Assembly: GCF_000374865.1 (NCBI RefSeq)
Contig: NZ_KB895454.1
Coordinates: forward strand, 248,001-312,000
Origin: Arthrobacter sp. 135MFCol5.1
GTDB lineage: Bacteria; Actinomycetota; Actinomycetes; Actinomycetales; Micrococcaceae
Reading direction: 5' to 3'
Length of the DNA stretch: 64,000 nucleotides
Shown here: positions 1 to 8,738 of the stretch, one piece after another
Numbering within the stretch: position 1 is the stretch's first letter
How the letters are laid out: each line of letters begins with the position of its first letter
The notes under the pieces: generated by a model
What the model was told of the DNA's origin: nothing
Seen by the model: only the letters and a program-made list of their open reading frames with translations
Database searches by the model: none
Program-made: the position numbers and the translations under genes

Positions 1-1
1 C

Positions 2-310
2 TGGGTCCCTTACGAGGAGGACCACAGCAGGGGCAAGGACCGCCCCGTGCTGCTGGTGGGACATCATGGGACATATCTCCTGGGACTGATGATGACCAGC
101 AGGGACCGGGTGGCGCCGGGTACGGCCTCCGACCTCTACGTGGACCTGGGCTCCGGCGCCTGGGACAAGCAGGGCAGGGCCAGCGAGGTCCGGCTGGACC
201 GGGTCCTGCAGATCAGGCCGGACAGCGTTCGGCGGGAGGGCGCCGTCCTGGACAAGGCGCGTTTTGAGAAAGTTGCCTCCGGACTGCGCCGGCGGCACGG
301 TTGGACATAG
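2..310 (+). CDS. PemK/MazF-family toxin-like protein, 5' end cut by the window
   Basis: The frame is open from base 2 and ends at TAG 308-310, so about 102 C-terminal residues are present. The first visible residues, [20 protein letters not shown], match the actinobacterial PemK/MazF-like pattern (W-V-P-Y/F-E-E-D...GKDRPVLVIG), followed by a typical [10 protein letters not shown] strand and a C-terminal LDRVLQI...VRREG region. MazF/PemK proteins are usually mRNA interferases of type II toxin-antitoxin modules. Whether an antitoxin lies upstream cannot be seen. The family call rests on recalled sequence patterns; activity is not shown. The following gene is rpsT, which has its own upstream region, so co-transcription is doubtful. 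Confidence 0.72.
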   Translation, partial: WVPYEEDHSRGKDRPVLLVGHHGTYLLGLMMTSRDRVAPGTASDLYVDLGSGAWDKQGRASEVRLDRVLQIRPDSVRREGAVLDKARFEKVASGLRRRHGWT

Positions 311-344
311 GCACCGGAAATGGCCAGTCCCGTCCCTGACCTGC

Positions 345-350
345 TATTCT
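345..350 (+). promoter_or_regulatory. Possible -10 element for rpsT
   Basis: The 169-bp gap before rpsT contains TATTCT at 345-350, a good -10 match. The expected -35 position (about 322-327, GGCCAG) is poor. The rest of the gap shows no other gene. It is a weak, position-based call. Confidence 0.25.
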
Positions 351-479
351 TTATTGCTGTGTGTCCGTGCAGGTCGACGGTCACTGATGGTTGGCCGCCA
401 TAGGTATCCCCACGCCGCTCAGTCAAGGCCAGCCGGAAAGCCCTCTAGACCATTTCCGCATTACAAAGAGAGTTCACAC

Positions 480-740
480 GTGGCGAATATCAAGTCCCAG
501 AAGAAGCGCATCCTGACCAACGAGAAGGCCCGCCTGCGCAACAACGCAGTCAAGTCTGAGCTGAAGACGGCCATCCGCGCCGTCAACACCGCCGTTGAGT
601 CCGCTGACAAGGAAGCTGCTACTACTGCGCTCGTTTCTGCCAGCCGTAAGCTGGACAAGGCTGTCAGCAAGGGTGTTCTGCACAAGAACAACGCAGCGAA
701 CCGCAAGTCGGCGATCTCCAAGAAGGTCAACGCACTCTAA
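480..740 (+). CDS. rpsT: 30S ribosomal protein S20
   Basis: S20 binds 16S rRNA early in small-subunit assembly. The protein is 86 residues, the normal size, and starts [20 protein letters not shown], the characteristic basic N-terminus, with a helical, Lys/Arg/Ala-rich body and the [14 protein letters not shown] ending. The frame is open further upstream to 264, but the GTG at 480 is chosen because it gives the family length and lies behind AAAGAGAG at about 465-472. A GC-rich hairpin follows at 766-797. The gene is convergent with holA, as often seen in actinobacteria. Confidence 0.97.
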   Translation: MANIKSQKKRILTNEKARLRNNAVKSELKTAIRAVNTAVESADKEAATTALVSASRKLDKAVSKGVLHKNNAANRKSAISKKVNAL

Positions 741-765
741 GGTTTCCAGTTCCCGCGAACTGATG

Positions 766-797
766 GTGTGGCCGGTACCGGAAGGTGCCGGCCACAC
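766..797 (+). terminator. rpsT terminator hairpin
   Basis: Fourteen-base arms GTGTGGCCGGTACC and GGTGCCGGCCACAC pair with one G-T wobble around a GGAA tetraloop, 25 bases after the rpsT stop. It is followed by GCGTTTAAG rather than a long T run, as is common in high-GC actinobacteria. It could also act on the opposite strand. Confidence 0.75.
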
Positions 798-882
798 GCG
801 TTTAAGCGGCGGCCTGCCAGGCAGCGGGCACAGTGGTACGCAGCCGACCCTGGACGCCGGCAGCAGGATGCCCCGGGCGCCT

Positions 883-906
883 CGCCGGCAGTCGCGTCTG
901 CCGGCG
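883..906 (-). terminator. holA terminator hairpin
   Basis: A perfect 9-bp stem, CGCCGGCAG / CTGCCGGCG, with a 6-base loop abuts the holA stop codon (907-909). On the minus strand it is the first structure after holA, so it probably ends comEA-comEC-holA transcription. Confidence 0.6.
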
Positions 907-1923
907 TTACCTGCCCTGGACCGACATGGCGATCACCGTCACGGCATGTTCGACGGCGTAAACCGGATCCCGTGACAGGCCCTTCACTTGGGCGTCAGCC
1001 TCTGCCGTGGCCTGGATGGAGCGCACCAGGCCCTCGGGGGTCCAGCGGCGGACGTCCCGCTGGGCCTGTTCAACCAGCCAGGGCTGCATTCCGAGTTCCG
1101 CCGCAATCTGGGCGGACGATCCTGATGCGCCGGCCACCCGCGCCACCGTCCGCAGCTTTGCGGCGAGGGCGGCAACCAGGGGTACCGGATCCGCGCCCGT
1201 GGCAAGGGCGTGGCGGAGGGTGGACAGCGCCAGCGGCGCGTTTCCCGCCATGGCGGCGTCCGCCACCTTGAAGGCCGTGGCTTCGATGCGCCCTCCGTAG
1301 TACCGGTCCACAGTCTCGGACGTGACGGTAGTGGTGGCGTCAGCGATCAGCTGGCTGCAGGCGGCAGCGAGTTCGGACAGGTCTGCACCCACGGCGTTCA
1401 CCAGGGCCTGGACGGCGTCCTGGTTGATCCGGCGTCCGGCCGCCTTGAATTCCGAGGTGACGAAAGAGATTTTGTCAGCGTCCTTCTTCAAGGGCTGGCA
1501 GTCAACGACTGGCCAGCCGCCCTTCTTGACGGCGTCGAGCAGCTTTTTTCCGCGGGCGCCGCCGGCGTGTCGAAGCACGACGACGGCATCCGGCTCGGGG
1601 TGCTGCACGTAAGCCAGCGCGTCGGCCAGGAAGGCTTCGTTCATGGCTTCCACAGATTCGACTTCAATGAGTTTGCTCTCGCCGAACAGCGAGGGGCTGA
1701 CCTGCATGGTCAGGGCCCCCGGCTCATAACCGGCGGCGTTGATGCGGCTGAGTTCGACGTCCGGCGCCGCCGTCCGGACTTGCGCCCGGACCCTGTCCAT
1801 GGCCCGGATGCCAAGGTATTCCTCCGGCCCGGTGACCAGCACGATCTGCGCCGGGGTCACGTCCCGCCAGGAGGCAGCGTTCGACGCCGGAGAGCGGGTT
1901 TCACGCTTTTGCGCAGCGGCCAT
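907..1923 (-). CDS. holA: DNA polymerase III, delta subunit
   Basis: The delta subunit of the clamp loader opens the beta sliding clamp. The 338-residue length fits the family, and the sequence shows the usual N-terminal VLVTGPEEYL strand and a helical C-terminal part (ALSTLRHALATGADPVPLVAALAAKLRTV style) characteristic of actinobacterial HolA. The start ATG at 1923 follows GGAAGGGA with a 6-base spacer. The 5' end overlaps the 3' end of comEC by 67 bp on the same strand, and the order comEA-comEC-holA-rpsT is a widely conserved bacterial arrangement, supporting both calls. Confidence 0.93.
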   Translation of the reverse strand: MAAAQKRETRSPASNAASWRDVTPAQIVLVTGPEEYLGIRAMDRVRAQVRTAAPDVELSRINAAGYEPGALTMQVSPSLFGESKLIEVESVEAMNEAFLADALAYVQHPEPDAVVVLRHAGGARGKKLLDAVKKGGWPVVDCQPLKKDADKISFVTSEFKAAGRRINQDAVQALVNAVGADLSELAAACSQLIADATTTVTSETVDRYYGGRIEATAFKVADAAMAGNAPLALSTLRHALATGADPVPLVAALAAKLRTVARVAGASGSSAQIAAELGMQPWLVEQAQRDVRRWTPEGLVRSIQATAEADAQVKGLSRDPVYAVEHAVTVIAMSVQGR

Positions 1924-3680
1924 CGAAGGTCCCTTCCGGAGGTTTTGGTGCAGTATCCCAGCCTGCCATGTCCGCGCCCGGGCTCCAAGCTGCCCGCAGC
2001 GCGGACCCGATGCATCCGGATCTCGAGCAGTTCGATCAATGCTTCAGTCCCCGTGTGCGCCTCCTGGATCCGACGGAGGAGGTGCCTTGGCCGGGCAGTC
2101 GCCCACACCACGGCGAACGTGAGGACTGACAGCAGCAGCATGGAGAGCAGGCCGAGTACCCCTTCCGGCCATGGCAAAGCGGACCCGGGCAGCTGCGCCG
2201 CGAACCTCGCCGTGGCGGCAACCGCTGAACTGAAGGCTCCCGCCACGGCAATCAGGACCGTGGCGGCGCAAGGAATGAGGGCCAACAGGGGCACTGCGGC
2301 GGTCCCCAGCAGGGTCACAGGCGCAACCAGGGGCGCGGCCACCACGTTGGCCGGCAGGGCATATGTGGCGAACTGTGGCTGCAACAGGACGATGACGGGC
2401 CCGCACAGCAGCTGGGCGGACAGCGGGACGGCTACCGAAGCGGCCAGCCACCTCGGCACCACCACGGGAATCCAGTCGATAATCGGCCGGCCCAGGAGGA
2501 TGATGCCCAGCGTAGCCAGCACTGATAGAAGAAAGCCGAAACTGGTGCCAAGTGCTGGATCTGACAGCAGGAGACCGATAACGGCCAGGCAGAGGAAGCT
2601 CAGCCCACGTCCCGAGCGTCCCCCGGCGAGGCTTGCAACCCCGATGGCTCCCATCAGGGCCGCACGCAGGACGCTGGCATCCGGACCCACAAGGACCACG
2701 AACAGCGCCAGCCCGGCAAGGGCCACTCCCGCAGCGGGCGCACGGGGCAACCGGAACCGCCGGCACAACACCAGCAAAGCCCCCAGCACCAGGCTGCAGT
2801 TTGCCCCGCTCACCGCGGTCAGGTGTGTCATGCCCACCGCTTTCATGGCGTTCCCCAATCCCTGGTCCAGGGCGCTGGTGTCTCCGGTGACCATTCCCGG
2901 CAGGAGACCGCGGGCGTCCGGCTCCAGGAAGGACGCAGCCGATACGAACCGGTCCCGAAGCTCCCGTGCAGCCTCCTGCAGGACTGGACCGGCCGTTGTC
3001 CGTGCGGGCGCAGTGGAGGCCGCGAGGCTTCCCGCTTCCGTGTGTCCCGGTTCGGCCGGCCGCAACGTGCCGGCCGCGCGCACCGTTTGTCCCGGGACCA
3101 ACGAGCCCCAGTCCTGTCCGCCCATGACAACCAGCGGGGCATGCGTGCGAACTCGCGCCCCGCCGGTCGAGACTTCCTGGGTCACCACTGGCACCGACCA
3201 TCGTTCCGCCGCTCCCCCTGGTCCCGTCACCGCCCGTGGACTTCCGGCTACCTCCACGATGGCCACGACCGACCTGCCTGCTGCGATCGCCTCTGCCAGG
3301 GGTCCGTCGAAGCGCTGAGCTGAGCCCGCCGCCGACTGCGCGGCAGCGGCAGCGGCAAGCATCAGGGAGACCCCGACAGCAGCCATGAAACTCCTGGCCC
3401 GGGCCTTCCGGCCTGGTGTGGCCCGCGGCCCTTGGACGGGTTCACGTGTTCCCCGGCGGCTGCCTCTGGCGGCGCCGGAAATGAACGCTGCCGCGGCGGC
3501 CGCCAAGACGGCGCACAGCAATCCCAGGGACGGAGGCGGCAACCAGATCCCGGCCACGGCGCCTCCCCACACCAGTGCTGCCGGAAGGGCGAGACGGAGA
3601 TCGGTGCGGCGCCGGGGCGCAGTAACAGGAGAATCCGCCGCTGCCGGGGCGTCCGGCGCTTCCGCCGCGTGCTTGCGCAC
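1857..3680 (-). CDS. comEC: ComEC/Rec2-family DNA-uptake membrane channel, lacking the C-terminal metallo-hydrolase domain
   Basis: ComEC forms the inner-membrane channel for single-stranded DNA in transformation. An OB-like DUF4131 region is followed by the Competence domain with the signature HLTAVSGANC and many hydrophobic helices. The frame stays open to an ATG at 3923, but codons upstream of 3680 have an unusual number of A-ending third positions and the residues do not look like ComEC; GTG 3680 (start of VRKHAAEA) is preferred, though it lacks a clear Shine-Dalgarno. GTG 3833, 7 bases after GGAG, is an alternative. After the last helix (LLLSVLTFAVVWATA) only about 80 polar residues remain, so the beta-lactamase-like domain of B. 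subtilis ComEC is absent. It overlaps holA by 67 bp. Confidence 0.85.
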   Translation of the reverse strand: MRKHAAEAPDAPAAADSPVTAPRRRTDLRLALPAALVWGGAVAGIWLPPPSLGLLCAVLAAAAAAFISGAARGSRRGTREPVQGPRATPGRKARARSFMAAVGVSLMLAAAAAAQSAAGSAQRFDGPLAEAIAAGRSVVAIVEVAGSPRAVTGPGGAAERWSVPVVTQEVSTGGARVRTHAPLVVMGGQDWGSLVPGQTVRAAGTLRPAEPGHTEAGSLAASTAPARTTAGPVLQEAARELRDRFVSAASFLEPDARGLLPGMVTGDTSALDQGLGNAMKAVGMTHLTAVSGANCSLVLGALLVLCRRFRLPRAPAAGVALAGLALFVVLVGPDASVLRAALMGAIGVASLAGGRSGRGLSFLCLAVIGLLLSDPALGTSFGFLLSVLATLGIILLGRPIIDWIPVVVPRWLAASVAVPLSAQLLCGPVIVLLQPQFATYALPANVVAAPLVAPVTLLGTAAVPLLALIPCAATVLIAVAGAFSSAVAATARFAAQLPGSALPWPEGVLGLLSMLLLSVLTFAVVWATARPRHLLRRIQEAHTGTEALIELLEIRMHRVRAAGSLEPGRGHGRLGYCTKTSGRDLRWPLRKSVKPALRRRTLPPGGT

Positions 3681-3924
3681 AAAGCCGGCGCACCATATCA
3701 GGCAGCCCTGGAGGAGCCGGCGTTGACGTGAACCAAGCGGAACCGTTCGTGAGTGTCCCGCGGTTCTTGAGGGTACCGGACCCTGCCCGTTCCCTGGCCG
3801 CCCGGGTGCTTCTCCCCGGACCGCTGACTCCACGAATTTGCTCCATGAGTTCTGCTGCGGGCCCCGGGCATGGCGGTCCTGCTCAGGCAATCCAGGCCCG
3901 GTGTCACCACCACGCGGCGCCATC

Positions 3925-4827
3925 TCAGACCGTCACCAGGGGCAGCAGGGACTCAAGCATCTTGGGCCCGACGCCATCCACCGCGTCCAGTTCCTCAACA
4001 CTCTTGAAGGGGCCATGGTCTTTTCGCCAGTCGACGATCCGCTGCGCGAGCACGGGGCCGACCTTGGGAAGGGTGTCCAGTTCCGCCACACTTGCGGTGT
4101 TGAGGTTGATCTTCCCGCTTGGCTGGCCTGATCCGGCAACCGGACCGGCGGTGTCCGGGCCACCAGCGCTTCCTGTCCCTTGGGCGGACGGAAGCGGCTC
4201 CCCCACCTTCGGGACCTGGATCTTCTGTCCATCTTCCAGGACAAGTGCGAGATTGAGCCGGTCCACGTCAGCATCGGCTGCAGGACCGCCCGCTGCAACA
4301 ATGGCGTCGTCAACGCGGCTGCCCTGCCGCAAACGGATGACCCCGGGGCTGCCCACGGCCCCGGTCACATGCACCACCACCTGGCCGCCGCCGGACACGG
4401 GCTCCCCCTGGGCCTGGCCGGAATCCGCTGGCGAGTCCGGGCGGCCCTCTGCTGCACCGGCAACCGGGTCCTTGGAGGACGCATGGATGCCACCGGAAAT
4501 GCCTGTGCCGCCCAGTGGCAGGATTTCGGGGGCGCCGGCCCCCGCCTGCCACCAGAACCAGGCTCCGGCAGCCAACGCCAGCGCGGTGAGCAGCGCGGCA
4601 ACGCGCAGTCCCATCCGCCACCGGAGTCGCAGGCCCGCATCTTTCCTGCCATCCGCGGCGGCCCCCATGCCGGCCTCGTCCGGTTGTCCCGGGCCATGGT
4701 ACTCAAAGCCACCCGGGCCCGGACCGTCCAGCAGGAGGCCCGGGCGTCCCCCGCCCAGCGTGGACTGGAGCCGGTCCCTCGCATGCCGCGCCTGCTGACC
4801 TGCTGCTCCAGCATCCCGGCGTGACAT
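3925..4827 (-). CDS. comEA: ComEA-like helix-hairpin-helix DNA-binding protein
   Basis: ComEA binds incoming double-stranded DNA at the cell surface and passes it to ComEC. The 300-residue protein has a cytoplasmic N-terminus, one membrane helix near residues 74-93 (VAALLTALALAAGAWFWW), a SLBB-like region (VVVHVTGAVGSPGVIRL, about 165-220), and a C-terminal pair of helix-hairpin-helix motifs beginning INLNTASVAELDTLPKVGP. This order is the standard ComEA layout. comEC follows downstream. The N-terminal 65 residues are Gly/Pro-rich, and the true start could be internal; GGTGGAG is only two bases from ATG 4827. Confidence 0.9.
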   Translation of the reverse strand: MSRRDAGAAGQQARHARDRLQSTLGGGRPGLLLDGPGPGGFEYHGPGQPDEAGMGAAADGRKDAGLRLRWRMGLRVAALLTALALAAGAWFWWQAGAGAPEILPLGGTGISGGIHASSKDPVAGAAEGRPDSPADSGQAQGEPVSGGGQVVVHVTGAVGSPGVIRLRQGSRVDDAIVAAGGPAADADVDRLNLALVLEDGQKIQVPKVGEPLPSAQGTGSAGGPDTAGPVAGSGQPSGKINLNTASVAELDTLPKVGPVLAQRIVDWRKDHGPFKSVEELDAVDGVGPKMLESLLPLVTV

Positions 4828-4875
4828 AGCTCCACCCTAGGTAGCCCTGCCACCGGTCGACAGGCAGCGAGGCTC

Positions 4876-5865
4876 CTATGTGGAAAGGCTGGCGCCGCCG
4901 GTTCCCCTGCCGACGATGACGGCAAGCACTCCGAGCCCGGCGTGGGCCGCAAGGACAGCGGGCAGGGCGCTGATCTGGGCAGGAGGGCAGTCGGGCAAAG
5001 CCGCTGCCAGCCTGGCAGCCAGGCCGTCCGCTTCCGCCTGGTTTCCAAAGTGGTGTACGGCCAGGCGCACGGTTTCTCCCGGGCGGGGCACCGCTTCTGC
5101 CGCAACGATCTCTTCCAGCCGGGCCACGGCTCGCGCCGCGGAACGCACGCGTTCCAGCGGAACGATCCTGCCGCCGTCGACCGCCAGGATGGGTTTGATG
5201 GCGAGCATGGTGCCCACCAGCGACGCTGCGGCGCCGATCCGGCCGCCGCGGCGCAACTGTTCCAGGCTGGGAACGTAGAAGTAGACCCTGGTCCGGGTTG
5301 CCTGGGCGTGGGCGGCCGCGGCGACGTCGGCGCAGCCTGCACCGGCTGCCGCGGCTGCGACTGCAGCTTGGACGGCCATTCCCTGGGCCATGCCGACAGT
5401 TTCCGTGTCCACCACCTCGACCGGGATTCCAACCCGTGCCGCAGCGAGCCTTGCGGCGTCCGCCGTACCGGAGAGTTCACCGGAGATGTGGACTGACACC
5501 ACCGCCTCGAAGCCGCGCTGCTGGGCCGCGCGGTACGCCTGCTCGAACTGCCCGGGTGAAGGCCGGGACGTTTTGACGGCGGTTCCCGAAGCGAGGGCCA
5601 CGGCGATGGTTTCCAGGATGTCGTCTTCGCCTTCGCCATAGATCTCCGCGCCCACCATGACGGGCATCGGCACTACGGTGAGGATTCCGTCGTGCGGAAG
5701 CCCCGCCAGATAGCTGGCCGGCAGGGCGGCTGCAGAGTCTGTGACGACGGCGGTGCGGACCGCGGCGCCGGGGCCCTGCCGCGTGGTCCCCGGACGGGCA
5801 GAGGGCCTGAGCGCCGAGAGCCGGGACCGTACCCATGGCCAGGCGGCGGCGTTACTGTCAGGCAA
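4876..5865 (-). CDS. DegV-family fatty-acid-binding protein
   Basis: DegV/FakB proteins bind a fatty acid and, in Firmicutes, present it to the FakA kinase; the actinobacterial role is not established. Seen here are the family blocks VVTDSAAALPASYL, TSRPSPGQFEQAYR and VVSVHISGELSGTADAA, then KPILAVDGGRIVPLERVR. The start is TTG 5865, 4 bases after AGGAGG. An N-terminal extension of about 37 residues precedes the first strand, so a later start is possible. It lies between leuS and comEA on the same strand, with a hairpin (5900-5932) separating it from leuS. Confidence 0.88.
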   Translation of the reverse strand: MPDSNAAAWPWVRSRLSALRPSARPGTTRQGPGAAVRTAVVTDSAAALPASYLAGLPHDGILTVVPMPVMVGAEIYGEGEDDILETIAVALASGTAVKTSRPSPGQFEQAYRAAQQRGFEAVVSVHISGELSGTADAARLAAARVGIPVEVVDTETVGMAQGMAVQAAVAAAAAGAGCADVAAAAHAQATRTRVYFYVPSLEQLRRGGRIGAAASLVGTMLAIKPILAVDGGRIVPLERVRSAARAVARLEEIVAAEAVPRPGETVRLAVHHFGNQAEADGLAARLAAALPDCPPAQISALPAVLAAHAGLGVLAVIVGRGTGGASLST

Positions 5866-5899
5866 GGGGCCTCCTGGATACGGTGTCCGGCTCAGGCGG

Positions 5900-5932
5900 C
5901 ACCGACCGCCGGAAAATATCCGACGGCCGGTG
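5900..5932 (-). terminator. leuS terminator hairpin
   Basis: Thirteen-base arms CACCGGCCGTCGG and CCGGCGGTCGGTG (minus strand, two G-T wobbles) enclose the loop ATATTTT, 19 bases after the leuS stop. It should separate leuS from the DegV gene. Confidence 0.6.
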
Positions 5933-5951
5933 GATACTGCGGGTGCAGCGG

Positions 5952-8474
5952 TCAGGCCGGAACGATGTTGACCAGCTTAGGCGCACGGACAATCACAGTC
6001 CGGATGCCGCGGCCGTCGAGGGCACGCTGGACATTTTCGGAGGCCAGGGCCAGCTCACGCAACTGGTCCTCGGAAACGTCCGGAGACACCTCCAGGCGGT
6101 CGCGCACCTTGCCCTGCACCTGGACAACGGCGGTGACCGTGTCCTGGACCAGGAGGGCGGGATCGTGTGCCGGCCAGCCCGCATTGGCCACCGATGCCGG
6201 GTGGCCCAGCAGGTTCCACATGTCCTCGGCCGTGTACGGGGCGAACAGGCTGAGGATCACGGCTACAGCCTCTGCGGCCTCCCGGACGGCCGGGTCCGCG
6301 GCGCCGGCCCCGGAATCGATGGTCTTGCGGGTGGCGTTGACCAGTTCCATCAGCTTGGCCACCACCACGTTGAACTTGTTGGCATCCAGCAGTTCGGCGG
6401 CGTCGGCAATGGTGCGGTGCGTTACCGAACGCAGGGCACGGTCACCGGCTGCGGCGTCCACCCCGGGGTCGCTGGCAACATCCTGTGCGAGGCGCCAGGC
6501 GCGGGCCAGGAACTTGGCCGAACCCGACGGCGACACGTCGGCCCAGTCCACATCGTCCTCGGGCGGGGAGGCGAACACCATGGTCAGGCGGACGGCGTCC
6601 ACACCGTACTTGTCCAGCTGTTCACCGAGGTCCACACCGTTGCCCAAGGACTTGCTCATGGCCTTGCCGCCGTTGAGCACCTGCCCCTGGTTGAGGAGGG
6701 CACTGAACGGTTCGTCGGCGTCGATCATGCCCAGATCGTGGATGACCTTGGTGAAGAACCGGGCATACAACAGGTGCAGGATGGCGTGCTCCACGCCGCC
6801 GACGTACTGGCCAACAGGCATCCAGTCGTTGATCTTCTGCGGGTCGAAGGGGCCCTCGGTGAACTGGGGGGAGACGAAGCGCAGGAAGTACCAGGACGAG
6901 TCCACGAAAGTGTCCATGGTGTCCGTGTCGCGCTTTGCCGGGCCGTGGCAGGAGGGGCACTCGACATTGACCCACGCTTCGGCAGCCGCCAGCGGGGACG
7001 TGCCCTTCGGCGACAGGTCCTCGCCACGGAGGTCGGACGGCAGCGTCACCGGCAGCTGCTCGTCCGGAACGGGCACTTCCCCGCAGGACGGGCAGTGGAT
7101 GATGGGGATCGGGGTGCCCCAGAACCGCTGGCGGCTCAGCAGCCAGTCGCGGAGCCGGAAGTTGACGAACTTCTCGCCAGTGCCCTGCTCTTCGAGGATC
7201 TTGATTGCGGCCGGGATGGCCTCGGCCTTGGGCAGCCCGTCCAGGGCCCCGGAATTGATCAGGGTGCCCTCGCCGGCAGTCGCCGTGCCGGACACGGCCG
7301 GATCCTCCTCGCCGGTGTCCAGGACCGCCCGGACAGGCAGGTCAAAGGTCTTGGCGAAGTCCAGGTCGCGCTGGTCGTGGGCGGGCACGGCCATGATCGC
7401 GCCGGTGCCGTAGTCGGCCAGGACGTAGTCTGCGGCCCAGACCGGGAGTTTCTCCCCGTTCAGCGGGTTGATGGCGTACCGGCCGGTGAAGACACCGGTT
7501 TTCTCCCGTTCCGTTGACTGCCGTTCTATTTCCGAAAGGGCCTTGACCTTCTCCCGGTAGTCCTCCAGGGCGGCGGCGTGTTCGTCGGTGACGAGTTCGA
7601 CGGCGAGCGGCGCGTCAGCGGCCACCACGAAGAACGTTGCCCCGTACAGCGTGTCCGGACGGGTGGTGAAGACCGTGACGTCCTTGGCGGGCTTGCCGCC
7701 GTCGGCCTCGATCACGAAGGTGACGTGGGCGCCCTCGGACCGGCCGATCCAGTTCTTCTGCATGGCCAGCACGCGCTCGGGCCAGTGCCCGCGGAGCTCG
7801 TCCATGTCGTCCAGCAGCCGGTCGGCGTAGTCGGTGATCTTGAAGTACCACTGGTTGAGGGACTTCTTGGTGACGGTGGTGCCGCAGCGCTCGCAGGCAC
7901 CGTTGACCACCTGTTCGTTGGCCAGCACGGTCTGGTCCTTGGGGCACCAGTTGACCGGCGAGTCCTTGCGGTAGGCCAGGCCGCGCTCGTAGAAGCGCTT
8001 GAACAGCCACTGCGTCCAGCGGTAATACTCGGGGTCGGACGTATGCAGGCGGCGCGACCAGTCGGCGGAGATCGCGTACCGCTTGAATGAGGCTGCCTGG
8101 GTGTCGATGTTGGCGTACGTCCACTCACTGGGGTGGGCGTTGCGCTTGATGGCTGCGTTTTCCGCGGGCAGGCCGAACGAGTCCCACCCGATCGGGTGCA
8201 GGACGTCGTAGCCCTTTTGGCGGAGGTAGCGGGCCACCACATCGCCCATGGCGAACGCTTCGGCGTGACCCATGTGCAGGTCGCCCGAGGGGTACGGGAA
8301 CATGTCAAGCACGTAGCGGCGTTCCCGGGACCCGTCGTCCACCGGGGTGAAGACCTTGAGGTCCTCCCACACCTGGGGCCATTTGGCCTCCATGGCGGTG
8401 AAACTGTAGGTGCCCTCTTCGGGCCCTGCCGATACTGTTGCTGTTCCGGTCTCTGTCTCCGGCTGAACGCCCAC
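5952..8474 (-). CDS. leuS: Leucyl-tRNA synthetase
   Basis: LeuRS charges tRNA-Leu and edits mischarged products. The class I signature HMGH is at residues 67-70 ([12 protein letters not shown]) and the KMSKS loop reads KAMSKS ([15 protein letters not shown]). The CP1 editing domain and the anticodon-binding C-terminus are complete. At 840 residues it is near the usual bacterial length. The start GTG 8474 follows AGAAGAGG with a 6-base spacer. Expression is probably controlled by a leader with a Leu-codon peptide and terminator at 8572-8678. A terminator follows the gene. Confidence 0.97.
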   Translation of the reverse strand: MGVQPETETGTATVSAGPEEGTYSFTAMEAKWPQVWEDLKVFTPVDDGSRERRYVLDMFPYPSGDLHMGHAEAFAMGDVVARYLRQKGYDVLHPIGWDSFGLPAENAAIKRNAHPSEWTYANIDTQAASFKRYAISADWSRRLHTSDPEYYRWTQWLFKRFYERGLAYRKDSPVNWCPKDQTVLANEQVVNGACERCGTTVTKKSLNQWYFKITDYADRLLDDMDELRGHWPERVLAMQKNWIGRSEGAHVTFVIEADGGKPAKDVTVFTTRPDTLYGATFFVVAADAPLAVELVTDEHAAALEDYREKVKALSEIERQSTEREKTGVFTGRYAINPLNGEKLPVWAADYVLADYGTGAIMAVPAHDQRDLDFAKTFDLPVRAVLDTGEEDPAVSGTATAGEGTLINSGALDGLPKAEAIPAAIKILEEQGTGEKFVNFRLRDWLLSRQRFWGTPIPIIHCPSCGEVPVPDEQLPVTLPSDLRGEDLSPKGTSPLAAAEAWVNVECPSCHGPAKRDTDTMDTFVDSSWYFLRFVSPQFTEGPFDPQKINDWMPVGQYVGGVEHAILHLLYARFFTKVIHDLGMIDADEPFSALLNQGQVLNGGKAMSKSLGNGVDLGEQLDKYGVDAVRLTMVFASPPEDDVDWADVSPSGSAKFLARAWRLAQDVASDPGVDAAAGDRALRSVTHRTIADAAELLDANKFNVVVAKLMELVNATRKTIDSGAGAADPAVREAAEAVAVILSLFAPYTAEDMWNLLGHPASVANAGWPAHDPALLVQDTVTAVVQVQGKVRDRLEVSPDVSEDQLRELALASENVQRALDGRGIRTVIVRAPKLVNIVPA

Positions 8475-8571
8475 TGCTGGCCTCTTCTATTCTTTTCGAT
8501 CTTGTCCGATCAGGACGGGTCGCGCCTGATCCTTCGGTCCCCTGCTCCGGGCCCGCACTTCGTCCCGGACA

Positions 8572-8598
8572 CACAAAAGCCCCTCACACGGAGGGGCT
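8572..8598 (-). terminator. Leader terminator (attenuator) upstream of leuS
   Basis: On the minus strand the 8-bp perfect stem AGCCCCTC / GAGGGGCT with loop CGTGT is followed directly by TTTTGTGT. It lies 42 bases after the leader-peptide stop and about 100 bases before leuS. The bases just before it (GCGGCAGC) can pair with GCTAGCCGC at the end of the leader peptide, with one bulge, to form a possible antiterminator. Its placement between a Leu-rich leader peptide and leuS is what suggests attenuation. Confidence 0.7.
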
Positions 8599-8639
8599 GC
8601 CGCTCGACAATCCGGGAGTCTGGCCGGGATGCCGGGCGG

Positions 8640-8666
8640 CTAGCTAAGAAGGAGGATCGCACGCAT
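8640..8666 (-). CDS. Leucine-rich leader peptide of leuS (MRAILLLS)
   Basis: An 8-codon frame, ATG CGT GCG ATC CTC CTT CTT AGC, ends at TAG and contains three consecutive leucine codons. It is followed by a terminator hairpin and then leuS. Ribosome stalling at the Leu codons when charged tRNA-Leu is scarce would favour an antiterminated transcript, the classical attenuation mechanism. Leader-peptide attenuators upstream of leuS have been predicted in some Streptomyces. There is only a weak Shine-Dalgarno, and a -10 element sits 6 bases upstream, so the mRNA may be leaderless. Confidence 0.65.
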   Translation of the reverse strand: MRAILLLS

Positions 8667-8672
8667 ACCACC

Positions 8673-8678
8673 ACTTTA
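8673..8678 (-). promoter_or_regulatory. -10 element of the leuS leader
   Basis: TAAAGT on the minus strand lies 6 bases before the ATG of the leader peptide. Transcription would begin at or next to the ATG, giving a leaderless mRNA, as is frequent in actinobacteria. The upstream GTAACG at 16-bp spacing is a weak -35. Confidence 0.4.
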
Positions 8679-8738
8679 GCGCACGGCTTGCCAGCGTTAC
8701 GTAAGTCGCCACGAGCGGCTGAATCGGCCGGCCCGGAA

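Noticed and set aside
1857..2000. A frameshift that would restore the ComEC hydrolase domain
   Set aside because: No reading frame downstream of 1857 contains an HxHxDH-like motif, and the space is occupied by holA in its normal frame.
8475..8680. T-box riboswitch upstream of leuS
   Set aside because: No T-box sequence (TGGNACCGCG-like) or specifier stem is seen. The Leu-codon peptide and terminator explain the region better.
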